DNA from: an uncultured Croceicoccus sp.
GTDB taxonomy: Bacteria > Pseudomonadota > Alphaproteobacteria > Sphingomonadales > Sphingomonadaceae
Length of the DNA stretch: 64,000 nt
NCBI RefSeq assembly: GCF_947496385.1
Contig: NZ_CANMCP010000008.1
Span: 1 to 64,000 of the forward strand
Reading direction: 5' to 3'
The position numbers were made by a program, and so were the translations under genes. Each line of letters opens with the position of its first letter. Position 1 is the stretch's first letter. Below the pieces are notes generated by a model. The model saw only the letters and a program-made list of their open reading frames with translations, did not search any database and was not told the DNA's origin. Positions 19,400-27,599 of the stretch are shown one piece after another.

Positions 19400-19487
19400 T
19401 CGCGTCATGGAACAAGGCGCATTCCCGGCGATTGAGGGAGCGAACTGCGGCCGCCCCGGTCCGCGAATTTTCGTGAAGGAACCCGCT

Positions 19488-19889
19488 ATGAAACGTCTTG
19501 TCGCCCTTGCCTCCGCGCCGCTCCTGCTTGCCGCATGCGGCGGTAACGATGCCGAGGATCAGAATGCGGTCGCACCCGCCGACACCATGGCGACCGACAC
19601 CGCGACGATCCCCGCGACCGACCCGAGTGCGGAGGCCGCGCTCGGCATGACCGAAATGCAGTTGATGGATGCCGATCTCGTCGATGCGGCGGGCGAGGAT
19701 CTCGGCGATGTCGAGGGCGTCGTGCGCGATGCATCGGGCACGGTGACCGCGCTCAACGTGGAGCGTGACGGCGGGATGGTGGCCGTGCCGCTCGACAGCC
19801 TCACCCGCATGGACATCGATGGCGAGATGGACGTGCAGACCACGCTTTCGCCCGAGGAGCTGGACGCGCTCGCCCCCACGCCGATGTAA
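19488..19889 (+). CDS. Small predicted lipoprotein with a PRC-barrel-like region
   Basis: A 133-residue protein with a lipoprotein signal (MKRLVALASAPLLLAAC, lipobox LAAC at about residue 17). An Asp/Ala/Thr-rich linker follows, then a small beta-rich region: LVDAAGEDLGDVEGVVRDASGTVTALNVERDGG and VAVPLDSL. The order of strands and the E-x-L-G-x-V-E pattern resemble PRC-barrel domains, which are found in many sphingomonad envelope proteins. A ribosome site GAAGGA lies upstream of the ATG. Function is unknown; the likely location is the outer or inner membrane facing the periplasm. It is convergent with ruvB. Confidence 0.72.
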   Translation: MKRLVALASAPLLLAACGGNDAEDQNAVAPADTMATDTATIPATDPSAEAALGMTEMQLMDADLVDAAGEDLGDVEGVVRDASGTVTALNVERDGGMVAVPLDSLTRMDIDGEMDVQTTLSPEELDALAPTPM

Positions 19890-19929
19890 ACGGCCCGGTA
19901 TACGCCAATCGCGGCGACGGGGCCGGGCG

Positions 19930-21003
19930 TTACGGCGCGGCCCCGTCCTCGCTTTCCGGCGTATCGGCGAACAATCCGCCCTGCACCGCCCCGCCCGGCG
20001 GCGTCAGGCCGAGATGCTGCCACCCCCGGTCGTTGAGGCACCGGCCCCGGGCCGTGCGCGCGATCAGGCCGAGCTGTATCATGTAGGGCTCGACCACTTC
20101 CTCGACCGTATCGCGCGGTTCCGACAGCCCGGCGGCGAGCGTCTCGATCCCGACCGGCCCGCCCTTGTAGATGTCGGCGATCATGGTGAGATAGCGCCGG
20201 TCCATCGCGTCGAGCCCCAGCCGATCCACCTCCAGCCGGGTCAGCGCATCGTCGGCGATGGCCTTCGTGACGGTCCTCGCCCCCGCGACGCTGGCGAAAT
20301 CGCGCACCCGGCGCAGCAGGCGCCCCGCCACGCGCGGCGTCCCCCGCGCCCGCCGCGCGATTTCGGTCGCCCCATCCCGGTCGATGTCGAGGTCGAGCAG
20401 CCGCGCCGCCCGCGTGACCACCCGCTCCAGCTCCTCCACGGTATAGAATTGCAGCCGCACCGGAATGCCGAACCGGTCGCGCAGCGGCGTGGTGAGCAGA
20501 CCCTGCCGCGTGGTCGCGCCGACCAGCGTGAAGGGCGGCAGATCGATGCGCACCGACCGCGCCGATGGCCCCTCCCCGATGATGAGGTCGAGCGCGCGAT
20601 CCTCCATCGCCGGATACAGCACCTCCTCCACCACGGGGTTGAGGCGGTGAATCTCGTCGATGAACAGGACGTCGCCCGCCTCCAGATTGGTGAGGAGTGC
20701 GGCCAGATCGCCCGATTTCGCAATCACCGGCCCGGAGGTGGCGCGAAACCCCACGCCCAGTTCCTTTGCCACGATCTGCGCCAGCGTCGTCTTGCCAAGT
20801 CCGGGCGGACCGAAGAACAGCACGTGGTCCATCGCCTCGCCGCGCGATTTCGCCGCCTCGACGAAGACGCGCAGGTTTTCGCGCGCGGTCTTCTGCCCCA
20901 CGAATTCGGCCAGCGATTTGGGCCGCAGCGCCGCGTCGGGATCGTCGGGCAAGCGTTCGGGCGTGTGGATCGGCCCTTCGCCCGGCATGTCGTCCATGCT
21001 CAT
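19930..21003 (-). CDS. ruvB: Holliday junction branch migration helicase RuvB
   Basis: A 357-residue AAA+ motor that drives branch migration of Holliday junctions with RuvA. Visible motifs: the N-terminal [12 protein letters not shown], Walker [13 protein letters not shown], Walker [13 protein letters not shown], and the arginine-finger and sensor region [18 protein letters not shown], followed by the winged-helix DNA-binding C-terminus. It is the last gene of the yebC-ruvC-deaminase-ruvA-ruvB run, starting 4 bp after ruvA. No LexA-like site was identified with confidence. Confidence 0.97.
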   Translation of the reverse strand: MSMDDMPGEGPIHTPERLPDDPDAALRPKSLAEFVGQKTARENLRVFVEAAKSRGEAMDHVLFFGPPGLGKTTLAQIVAKELGVGFRATSGPVIAKSGDLAALLTNLEAGDVLFIDEIHRLNPVVEEVLYPAMEDRALDLIIGEGPSARSVRIDLPPFTLVGATTRQGLLTTPLRDRFGIPVRLQFYTVEELERVVTRAARLLDLDIDRDGATEIARRARGTPRVAGRLLRRVRDFASVAGARTVTKAIADDALTRLEVDRLGLDAMDRRYLTMIADIYKGGPVGIETLAAGLSEPRDTVEEVVEPYMIQLGLIARTARGRCLNDRGWQHLGLTPPGGAVQGGLFADTPESEDGAAP

Positions 21004-21007
21004 GCGA

Positions 21008-21613
21008 TCACCCCGCCGCCCGTTTCAGTGCGACCCGGACCAGATCGTTCAGCTCGGCCCCCTCGCCCAGCTCGCCCGCCGCATGGGCGACCGCGCTCGC
21101 CGCGATGGCCGGCTTGAAGCCCAGGTTTTCGAGCGCGGACACCGCGTCCGCATTGGCCCCGCCCAGGGGCGCCGCACCGACCGCGCCCGATACGCCCGGC
21201 GCCGCCGGCAGCGCGCCCGCCTTGTCCTTCAGCTCATTCACGATGCGGCTGGCCAGTTTCGGGCCGACGCCATTGGCGCGCGTGACCATGGCGGCGTCCT
21301 GCTGCGCACAGGCGCGCTGCAATTCGTCGGTCGCCAGTGCCGACAGGATCGCGAGGGCGACTTTCGAGCCCACCCCCTGCACCGCCGTCAACAACCGGAA
21401 CCAGTCCCGCTCCGCCCCGCTGGCAAAGCCGATGAGCCGCATGTCGTTTTCCGACACCTGGAGATCGGTGAACACGGTGCACCCCTCGCCCCGCTCGCCA
21501 AGCGTGGACAATGTGCGCGCCGAACAATGGACGAGATAGCCCACCCCGCCCACGTCGATAATGGCCCAGTCCATGCCGGTTTCGTCCAGCCTGCCGGAGA
21601 GTTTCGCAATCAT
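21008..21613 (-). CDS. ruvA: Holliday junction branch migration protein RuvA
   Basis: A 201-residue junction-recognition subunit. The N-terminal OB fold begins [11 protein letters not shown] and includes [11 protein letters not shown]; the helix-hairpin-helix region follows with [20 protein letters not shown] and the second hairpin [18 protein letters not shown]. The C-terminal domain (about 150-201) contacts RuvB and regulates its ATPase. The gene is 60 bp downstream of the deaminase and 4 bp upstream of ruvB. Confidence 0.96.
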   Translation of the reverse strand: MIAKLSGRLDETGMDWAIIDVGGVGYLVHCSARTLSTLGERGEGCTVFTDLQVSENDMRLIGFASGAERDWFRLLTAVQGVGSKVALAILSALATDELQRACAQQDAAMVTRANGVGPKLASRIVNELKDKAGALPAAPGVSGAVGAAPLGGANADAVSALENLGFKPAIAASAVAHAAGELGEGAELNDLVRVALKRAAG

Positions 21614-21673
21614 GGCCGGACGCTAGCGCACGCGGAACGGGAAGGGAACATGCACGCCCGCGTTTTCCCGGCG

Positions 21674-22174
21674 CTATTTATTGGCCTGCGCGTCCTGCGG
21701 CACGTCGTCGTCCGGCCCGAAATAGAGCGGCGCGCATTGGTCCGCCAGCACGCCGCCCGTGATGGTCAGGTCGTCCTTGTACGCATCGGCGATGTAATCG
21801 AGCGTGGAAAGGTGCCGGTCCTCGAAATACATGTCGTGCACGTCGTCCCGGCCCGCGCCGTAAACGATGCGCGTCACCCCGGCCCAGATGCTGGCCATGG
21901 TGCACATGCCGCACGGCTGCAAGGTGGAGTAAAGCGTGGCCCCGCGCATCTGCATGTCGCCCAATGCCTGCCCCGCCGCGCGCATGGCGGTAATCTCGGC
22001 ATGGGCGGTGGGGTCGCACCCTTCGACGGTGCGGTTCACCCCGCCCGCGACTTGCACGCCGTCGCGCACGATCAGTGCCGCAATCGGCGTATCGGCGGGA
22101 TCGGTACCCTTTTCCCGAATCGCGAGGGCGAGGGCCTGCCGCATCCATTCGCGGTCCTGTGTGTCATGCTCCAT
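21674..22174 (-). CDS. Nucleoside deaminase (CDA/TadA fold) inside the ruv operon
   Basis: A 166-residue zinc deaminase. The HAE motif is in CDPTAHAEITAMR (His as zinc ligand, Glu as proton shuttle) and the PCxxC motif in STLQPCGMCTMAS. The shape, including the C-terminal extension LDYIADAYKDDL, is closer to guanine or other nucleoside/base deaminases than to tRNA-specific TadA, but the substrate cannot be read from sequence. Its start lies within the last codons of ruvC (11-bp overlap), so it is translated with the resolvase genes. Its presence between ruvC and ruvA is unusual. Confidence 0.88.
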   Translation of the reverse strand: MEHDTQDREWMRQALALAIREKGTDPADTPIAALIVRDGVQVAGGVNRTVEGCDPTAHAEITAMRAAGQALGDMQMRGATLYSTLQPCGMCTMASIWAGVTRIVYGAGRDDVHDMYFEDRHLSTLDYIADAYKDDLTITGGVLADQCAPLYFGPDDDVPQDAQANK

Positions 22175-22640
22175 GCGGTTTCAGATGGGCATGCGCGATC
22201 GCCACGGCAAGCGCGTCGGCCGCATCGGGGCCTGTAACCTTCACGCCGGGGAGCAAAACCTTCAACATCGCCTGCACCTGCTCCTTTTGTGCAGCGCCGG
22301 TGCCGACGACGGCTTTCTTCACGATGCGGGTCGAATGTTCGAACACCGGCACCTGCCCCGCGGCGCAAGCGGCGAGGACGCACCCCCGAGCATGCGCGAG
22401 TTTCAGCGTGGATTGCGGGTTCTTGTTGACGAACACCTCCTCCACCGCGGCGACATCGGGGTGATGCGCGGCAATGGCGGCTGCGACGCCTTGCTGTATC
22501 TGCAACAGACGCTCGGCAATGGGCAGCTTGGAACTCGTCGGCAATTGCCCGTTGGCGATATGCGACAGGCGCGCGCCCTCCACCCGGACCAACCCCCATC
22601 CGGTGCAGGTCAGCGAGGGGTCCAGCCCCAAGACGATCAT
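22164..22640 (-). CDS. ruvC: Holliday junction resolvase RuvC
   Basis: A 158-residue endonuclease with an RNase H-like fold. It opens MIVLGLDPSLTCTGWGL with the first catalytic Asp; VAAVEEVFVNKNPQSTLKLAHARG carries the catalytic Glu and the DNA-contact region, and GPDAADALAVAIAHAH holds the final Asp pair. It resolves junctions handled by RuvAB. It follows yebC by 12 bp and overlaps the deaminase gene, consistent with a single transcript. Confidence 0.97.
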   Translation of the reverse strand: MIVLGLDPSLTCTGWGLVRVEGARLSHIANGQLPTSSKLPIAERLLQIQQGVAAAIAAHHPDVAAVEEVFVNKNPQSTLKLAHARGCVLAACAAGQVPVFEHSTRIVKKAVVGTGAAQKEQVQAMLKVLLPGVKVTGPDAADALAVAIAHAHLKPHGA

Positions 22641-22652
22641 CGAATCGCCCGC

Positions 22653-23402
22653 TTATTCCGCGCCAAGCTTTTCCATGATTTCGTCCGACACTTCGTAATT
22701 GCCCCAGACGGTCTGCACATCATCATCGTCGTCGAGCGCGTCGATCAGCTTGAAAAGCGTCTGCGCCGGCGCCTCTTCCATGTCGACGGTGATGTTGGGC
22801 TTCCACGCGAGCTTGACCGTCTCGGCCTCGCCCAGCGTCTTTTCCAATGCGCTCGCCACCTCGTGCAGATCGTCCGCCGCGGTCCAGATCTCGTGCTCGT
22901 CCTTGCCCGACTGGATATCCTCGGCGCCGGCTTCCATCGCGGCTTCGAGCACCTTGTCCTCGCCGCCGACGCTGGCGGGATAGACGATCAGGCCGAGCCG
23001 TTCGAACCCGTGGCTCACCGAACCCGACGCGCCCAGGTTACCGCCGTTTTTCGAAAAAGCGGTGCGTACGTTCGTCGCGGTACGGTTGCGATTGTCGGTC
23101 AATGCCTCGACGATGATCGCGACGCCTTGCGGGCCGTAGCCTTCGTAGCGGATTTCCTCGTAATCGTCGCCTTCGTTGGCCGATGCCTTGTCGATGGCGC
23201 GCTGGATATTGTCCTTGGGCATCGACTGCGACTTGGCGGCGTTCACGGCGAGGCGCAGGCGCGGGTTCATGTCCGGATCGGGCATGCCCATTTTCGCCGC
23301 CACGGTGATTTCGCGCGAAAGCTTGGAAAACATCGCGGAACGCTTCTTGTCCTGCGCGCCCTTGCGATGCATGATATTCTTGAATTTGGAATGGCCTGCC
23401 AC
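22653..23402 (-). CDS. yebC: YebC/PmpR family protein (TACO1-like)
   Basis: A 249-residue protein with the invariant N-terminus [20 protein letters not shown] and the family blocks [13 protein letters not shown] and [19 protein letters not shown]. The start is taken as GTG (23402) behind AGGAG, which gives the usual M-AGHSKF beginning; an in-frame TTG precedes it. YebC proteins have been described as transcription regulators and, more recently, as factors that relieve ribosome stalling at difficult proline-rich sequences. It heads the ruv operon. Confidence 0.95.
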   Translation of the reverse strand: MAGHSKFKNIMHRKGAQDKKRSAMFSKLSREITVAAKMGMPDPDMNPRLRLAVNAAKSQSMPKDNIQRAIDKASANEGDDYEEIRYEGYGPQGVAIIVEALTDNRNRTATNVRTAFSKNGGNLGASGSVSHGFERLGLIVYPASVGGEDKVLEAAMEAGAEDIQSGKDEHEIWTAADDLHEVASALEKTLGEAETVKLAWKPNITVDMEEAPAQTLFKLIDALDDDDDVQTVWGNYEVSDEIMEKLGAE

Positions 23403-23540
23403 CAATCCGCTCCTGTCGTCATATTATGGATTGGCGCGGTGCTTAGACCCGTGCCCGTCCCTTCGCAAGGCCGTCGCTTCGCTTGCATGCCGTCCACGCC
23501 TCATGGCTTTATCAAGTCCGCAATCTGGAAAAACCTGCCC

Positions 23541-23921
23541 ATGCCGATCCTCGCCATCGACCACGTCAATATCCGCACGCCCGACATGGATGGCACCATC
23601 GCGTTCTTTCGCGACATGCTGGACATGGAAATCACCGCCGCGCCGGGCCGCCGGGTCGAACATAACGCTCGGCTGCTGGACGAGGCAGGCCGCGCGGTCG
23701 TCCACCTCCTCCGCGAAAAGCCCGGCGCCCCGGTGGGCGAGGATAATGGCGCGTTCGATCACGTCGCACTCGAATGCAGCGGATATGATGCGCTGCTCGA
23801 ACGGCTCGGCCGCAACGGCTATCGCGTGCGCACCAACGAGGTTGCGGAAATCGGCCTGCGCCAGATTTTCGTGCACGAACCCAATGGCGTGCTGCTCGAA
23901 CTGAATTTCCGCGGGGACTGA
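23541..23921 (+). CDS. VOC (glyoxalase/bleomycin resistance fold) protein
   Basis: A 126-residue single VOC module: MPILAIDHVNIRTPDMDGTIAFFRDML, with the metal-ligand type His, then FDHVALECSGYDALLERL and the terminal IFVHEPNGVLLELNF with a ligand-type Glu. The arrangement fits a divalent-metal VOC enzyme, but the substrate is unknown. It may be a lyase, isomerase or binding protein. It is divergent from yebC and convergent with the YbjQ gene, with only 5 bp between the stops. Confidence 0.85.
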   Translation: MPILAIDHVNIRTPDMDGTIAFFRDMLDMEITAAPGRRVEHNARLLDEAGRAVVHLLREKPGAPVGEDNGAFDHVALECSGYDALLERLGRNGYRVRTNEVAEIGLRQIFVHEPNGVLLELNFRGD

Positions 23922-23926
23922 TCGCT

Positions 23927-24286
23927 TCAGCGCAGGATGACCGCCGTCCCGCTGCACGACACCATCAGCATCGAGCCGTTCTGGCCCAGCACCTCGTAAT
24001 CGATATCGACGCCGACGACGCCATTGCCGCCCAGTTCCAGCGCCTCGGCCTGCATTTCGGACAAGGCTTCCTTGCGCGCGCGGGACAGCACCTCCTCGTA
24101 CTTGCCCGAACGCCCGCCGACGAGGTCGGTGATGGAGGCGAACAGGTCGCGAAACAGGTTCGCGCCCACGATAACCTCGCCCGTGACGATGCCGAGATAT
24201 TCGCGCACTTCGCGCCCTTCGACGACGGCGGTGGTGGTCACCACCATGCCGCCGCCATCGCCGCGATTGCTCCAGGGACTAGGCAT
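23927..24286 (-). CDS. YbjQ family (DUF74) heavy-metal-binding domain protein
   Basis: A 119-residue protein with the full YbjQ pattern: [50 protein letters not shown] in segments, [21 protein letters not shown] and the terminal [10 protein letters not shown]. YbjQ proteins form pentameric rings; no firm biochemical role is known. The start ATG (24286) overlaps the stop of the upstream SDR gene by 8 bp, implying joint translation. A longer in-frame start 18 nt upstream is less likely. Confidence 0.9.
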   Translation of the reverse strand: MPSPWSNRGDGGGMVVTTTAVVEGREVREYLGIVTGEVIVGANLFRDLFASITDLVGGRSGKYEEVLSRARKEALSEMQAEALELGGNGVVGVDIDYEVLGQNGSMLMVSCSGTAVILR

Positions 24287-25139
24287 TGACCACGCTCCCG
24301 CCATTGGGGTGAAGCACCTGCCCCGTCATATACGACGAATCCTCGCACGCGAGGAACAGGAACGCGGGCGCGACCTCGTTCGGCTGTCCGGGGCGGCCCA
24401 TCGGCGTGCCTTCGCCGAAATGCTTCACCTTTTCGGGCGGGGCGCCGCCGGCGGGGTTGAGCGGCGTCCAGATCGGACCGGGTGCGACCGCGTTCACGCG
24501 AATGCCGTCATCGACCAGATTGCCCGACAGCGAGCGGGTAAAAGCGGTGATCGCACCCTTCGTCGCGCTGTAATCGAGCAGGCCGGGCGAGCCCTTGTAC
24601 ATCGTCACGCTGGTGCAATTGACGATCGCCGCCCCTTTTTTAAGATGCGGGCGCGCGGCCTGCACCATGTAGAACTGCGAAAAGATGTTGGACTGAAACG
24701 TGCGCTGCAACTGTTCGGGGGTGATGTCGGTCACGTCCTTGTCGGGGTGCTGCTCGCCCGCATCATTGACGAGGATGTCGAGACGGCCCCATTTATCGAC
24801 CGTTTCGCGCACGATCTTGTCGCATTGGTCCTTGTGGCCCAGGTCGCCGGGAAACAGCAGCGCCTCGCTCCCCTCGTCGCGCACGAGCTGCGCGGTCTTT
24901 TCCGCGTCCTCATGCTCCGAAAGATAGGAGATCGCGACCTTCGCCCCTTCGCGGGCATAGAGCACGGCAACGGCGCGGCCGATGCCGCTGTCGGCGCCGG
25001 TGACGATGGCGACCTTGTCCTTCAGCCGCCCCGATCCGGGGTAGCGCGGCATGTATTCAGGGGTGGGATCGAGCTTCGCCTCGCTGCCGGGGAGGCCGGG
25101 CTCTTCGTCGATCTTCTCGATGAAATCGGCATTGGCCAT
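24279..25139 (-). CDS. SDR family oxidoreductase (YghA/general-stress type)
   Basis: A 286-residue short-chain dehydrogenase. An N-terminal extension containing [18 protein letters not shown] is typical of the stress-associated YghA/YdaD subgroup. The Rossmann motif is [13 protein letters not shown]; the catalytic residues are the Ser of [11 protein letters not shown] and the YSATK motif. The usual NNAG reads NDAG here. The C-terminus ends [16 protein letters not shown](H)-dependent reduction of an unknown carbonyl is likely. It is co-translated with the YbjQ gene. Confidence 0.92.
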   Translation of the reverse strand: MANADFIEKIDEEPGLPGSEAKLDPTPEYMPRYPGSGRLKDKVAIVTGADSGIGRAVAVLYAREGAKVAISYLSEHEDAEKTAQLVRDEGSEALLFPGDLGHKDQCDKIVRETVDKWGRLDILVNDAGEQHPDKDVTDITPEQLQRTFQSNIFSQFYMVQAARPHLKKGAAIVNCTSVTMYKGSPGLLDYSATKGAITAFTRSLSGNLVDDGIRVNAVAPGPIWTPLNPAGGAPPEKVKHFGEGTPMGRPGQPNEVAPAFLFLACEDSSYMTGQVLHPNGGSVVNA

Positions 25140-25251
25140 GGGGTTGTCCTTTCAAAATCGCGTTTGAAAGGAAACGGGCCGGACATGAGCCCCGTTCCGC
25201 GAACGGTCGCATGTCCGGCCCGCATTGCCGAATAATCGGGGGCGGCCGGGT

Positions 25252-25488
25252 TCAGTCGATACCCAGCGCCGCCTTGTAGGTTTCGAGCACCATGTCCATT
25301 TCGCGGCGGTCGTCGGCCTTCATCTTACGCAGGCGGACGATCTGGCGCATGATCTTCACGTCATAGCCCACGGCCTTCGCCTCGCCATAGACTTCCTTGA
25401 TGTCGTCGGCGATGCCCTTCTTTTCCTCTTCGAGGCGCTCGATACGCTCGATCAGCAGGCGCAGGCGATCGTCGGTGTTTTCGGCCAT
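25252..25488 (-). CDS. gapR: GapR family (DUF2312) nucleoid-associated protein
   Basis: A 78-residue coiled-coil protein: [40 protein letters not shown], then [14 protein letters not shown]. This matches Caulobacter GapR (DUF2312), a dimer/tetramer that clamps overtwisted AT-rich DNA ahead of replication forks and stimulates gyrase. The Met at 25488 (MAENTDD) is chosen over an upstream Met because it fits the family length. The gene stands alone, flanked by intergenic DNA on both sides. Name by homology. Confidence 0.85.
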   Translation of the reverse strand: MAENTDDRLRLLIERIERLEEEKKGIADDIKEVYGEAKAVGYDVKIMRQIVRLRKMKADDRREMDMVLETYKAALGID

Positions 25489-25645
25489 GGCGGCGTGTCT
25501 CCACAATGATAGAATCGGGTTCGAGCGTCATGCTCGTCAGCGCGCGGCCTTAGCCAAGAGGGGCGCGGGGGTGAACCCGTGCCCGCGCAATTTATGCACA
25601 GGGTGCGCCTCCCCCCGCTCGGCCCGGCCCCAAAGCCTGGGGACT

Positions 25646-25957
25646 TCAGATATTGCTCTCCACCTTGTTGCGCTTCACGCTGGCCTCCATCCGGGCGATC
25701 TGGTCTTCGGTCGCGGGGGTCTGATGCCGGTCCTTCCACTCGTCCATCGGCATGCCGTGGATGAGTGCGCGGGCCTCGCCCTTGTCGCCCTCATAACCGG
25801 CATCGCGGATCCAGTCGGCGAGGCAATTGCGGCAAAACCCCGATAGCCCCATCAATTCGATGTTCTGTGCATCGGTGCGATGCCGCAAATGGCGCACGAG
25901 GCGCCGGAACGCGGCGGCGGCCTGTGCATCGGGCAGCGCGTCGAGGGGGTCGGTCAT
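25646..25957 (-). CDS. DUF1244 family protein
   Basis: A 103-residue protein with the conserved DUF1244 core RLVRHLRHRTDAQNIELMGLSGFCRNCLADW and the IHGMPMDEWK block near the C-terminus. The two Cys of FCRNC could bind metal. Function is unknown; the family is restricted to proteobacteria. The ATG (25957) overlaps by sequence (CATG) an ATG of the opposite strand, so the divergent pyk gene probably starts further downstream. Confidence 0.85.
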   Translation of the reverse strand: MTDPLDALPDAQAAAAFRRLVRHLRHRTDAQNIELMGLSGFCRNCLADWIRDAGYEGDKGEARALIHGMPMDEWKDRHQTPATEDQIARMEASVKRNKVESNI

Positions 25958-26006
25958 GTCATTTCTCCATCTGAATATCGCCACTAACGCTTGCGAGGGC
26001 GGGGCT

Positions 26007-27512
26007 GTGCCCATAGGACTTGCCACTGAGAAGCCATCGGGACAAATCTTCTTGCACAAGTTCGAACCGCGCGACCGCAAGGTCAAGATTCTCGCCACGC
26101 TCGGCCCTGCGAGCCGCGACCCCGAAATGATCGAGCGGCTGCTGACCGCGGGCGCCGATGCGTTCCGCGTGAACATGAGCCACGGCGAACATGCCGACCA
26201 CGCGAAAACCATCGCCGCGATTCGCGCGCTGGAGGAAAAGACCGGGCGCCCCATCGGCATCCTGTGCGATCTTCAGGGGCCGAAGCTGCGCGTGGGCAAG
26301 TTCAAGGACGGCAAGGCCGTGATCCGCCATTCGGGGCATTTCACGCTCGACCGCCGGGACGAGCCGGGCGACGAAACCCGCGTGCAATTGCCGCATCCCG
26401 AATTGTTCGGCCTGCTCAAGAAGGGGCAGCGCCTGCTGCTCGACGACGGGAAACTTCGCCTGCGCGTGATTCGCGCCGACGATGACGAGATCCTGTGCAG
26501 CGCGGAGGTCGGCGGCGTCATTTCGGACCGCAAGGGCGTGAACGTGCCCGATGCGGAAATCCCGATTCCCGCCCTCACGCCCAAGGATCGCCGCGATCTC
26601 GCCTTCGCCGTGGAGCACAAGGCGGACTGGATCGGCCTGTCCTTCGTGCAGCGGCCCGAGGACGTGGCCGAGGCGCGCAAGCTGATGGGCGGATATGGCG
26701 CATTGATGGCCAAGATCGAAAAACCGCTGGCCGTGCGACACCTGGACGAGATTCTGGAACTGTCGGACGGGCTGATGGTGGCGCGCGGCGATCTCGGCGT
26801 GGAGCTGAACCCGGAGGAAGTGCCGCCGCTTCAGAAACGCATCGTGCGGCAGGCCCGCGCGGCGGGCAAGCCGGTCGTGGTCGCCACGCAAATGCTGGAA
26901 TCCATGATCGAAAGCCCCTCGCCCACGCGGGCGGAGGTGTCGGACGTCGCCAATGCGGTCTATGACGGCGCCGACGCGGTCATGCTGTCGGCCGAAACCG
27001 CGGCCGGGCAGTGGCCGGAGGAAGCCGTCACGATCATGGACCGCATCGCCGGGCAGGTCGAACGCGACCCCGGCTATTCCGAACATATCGCGCTCGGCCA
27101 TGTGGAGCCCGATGCGACGACATCCGACGCCCTGGCCGAGGCCAGCGCGTCGATCGCCAACACCCTGCCGATCGCGGCGATCACCGTGTTTACAGCGTCC
27201 GGCAGCACGGCGCGGCGCGTCGCCCGCGAACGGCCGGGCGTGCCGCTGCTCGTGCTCACCCCGGCGGTGAAGACGGCGCGGCGTTCGGCGTTGCTCTGGG
27301 GTGCGCACGCGGTCCGCACGAAGGACATCGGCAGTTTCGAAGAGATGATCGCCAAGGGCAAGCGCATGGCGCTGCGCAACGGTTTCGGCGCGGCGGGGTC
27401 GAAGCTGGTCGTGCTGGCAGGCGTGCCGTTCGGCGTGCCGGGCGCGACGAACCTGCTGCATGTCGTGACCCTCACGGGCAGCGAGCTCGAAGGCTACCCG
27501 ACCGAACCGTGA
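26007..27512 (+). CDS. pyk: Pyruvate kinase
   Basis: Glycolytic enzyme making pyruvate and ATP from phosphoenolpyruvate and ADP. The barrel opens RDRKVKILATLGPASRDPEMI, then FRVNMSHGEH; the active-site block is LMAKIEKPLAVRHLDEIL and GLMVARGDLGVELNPEEVP; MTRAEVSDV-like text is PTRAEVSDVANAVYDGADAVMLSAETA. A C-terminal allosteric domain follows. The start is uncertain: I prefer the GTG at 26007, with GAGGGCGGGG upstream (501 residues). The ATG at 25956 would overlap the start of the opposite gene, and a TTG at 26051 gives a more usual length. It ends 87 bp before a TonB receptor gene. Confidence 0.93.
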   Translation: MPIGLATEKPSGQIFLHKFEPRDRKVKILATLGPASRDPEMIERLLTAGADAFRVNMSHGEHADHAKTIAAIRALEEKTGRPIGILCDLQGPKLRVGKFKDGKAVIRHSGHFTLDRRDEPGDETRVQLPHPELFGLLKKGQRLLLDDGKLRLRVIRADDDEILCSAEVGGVISDRKGVNVPDAEIPIPALTPKDRRDLAFAVEHKADWIGLSFVQRPEDVAEARKLMGGYGALMAKIEKPLAVRHLDEILELSDGLMVARGDLGVELNPEEVPPLQKRIVRQARAAGKPVVVATQMLESMIESPSPTRAEVSDVANAVYDGADAVMLSAETAAGQWPEEAVTIMDRIAGQVERDPGYSEHIALGHVEPDATTSDALAEASASIANTLPIAAITVFTASGSTARRVARERPGVPLLVLTPAVKTARRSALLWGAHAVRTKDIGSFEEMIAKGKRMALRNGFGAAGSKLVVLAGVPFGVPGATNLLHVVTLTGSELEGYPTEP

Positions 27513-27599
27513 GCCTCGGCGCGGCGGAAACAAGCGCCTCGCAATTGCAATAGGACGCAACCCGGTATAGCTGCCCCGCGCGAAGGGTGCATTTCGCGT

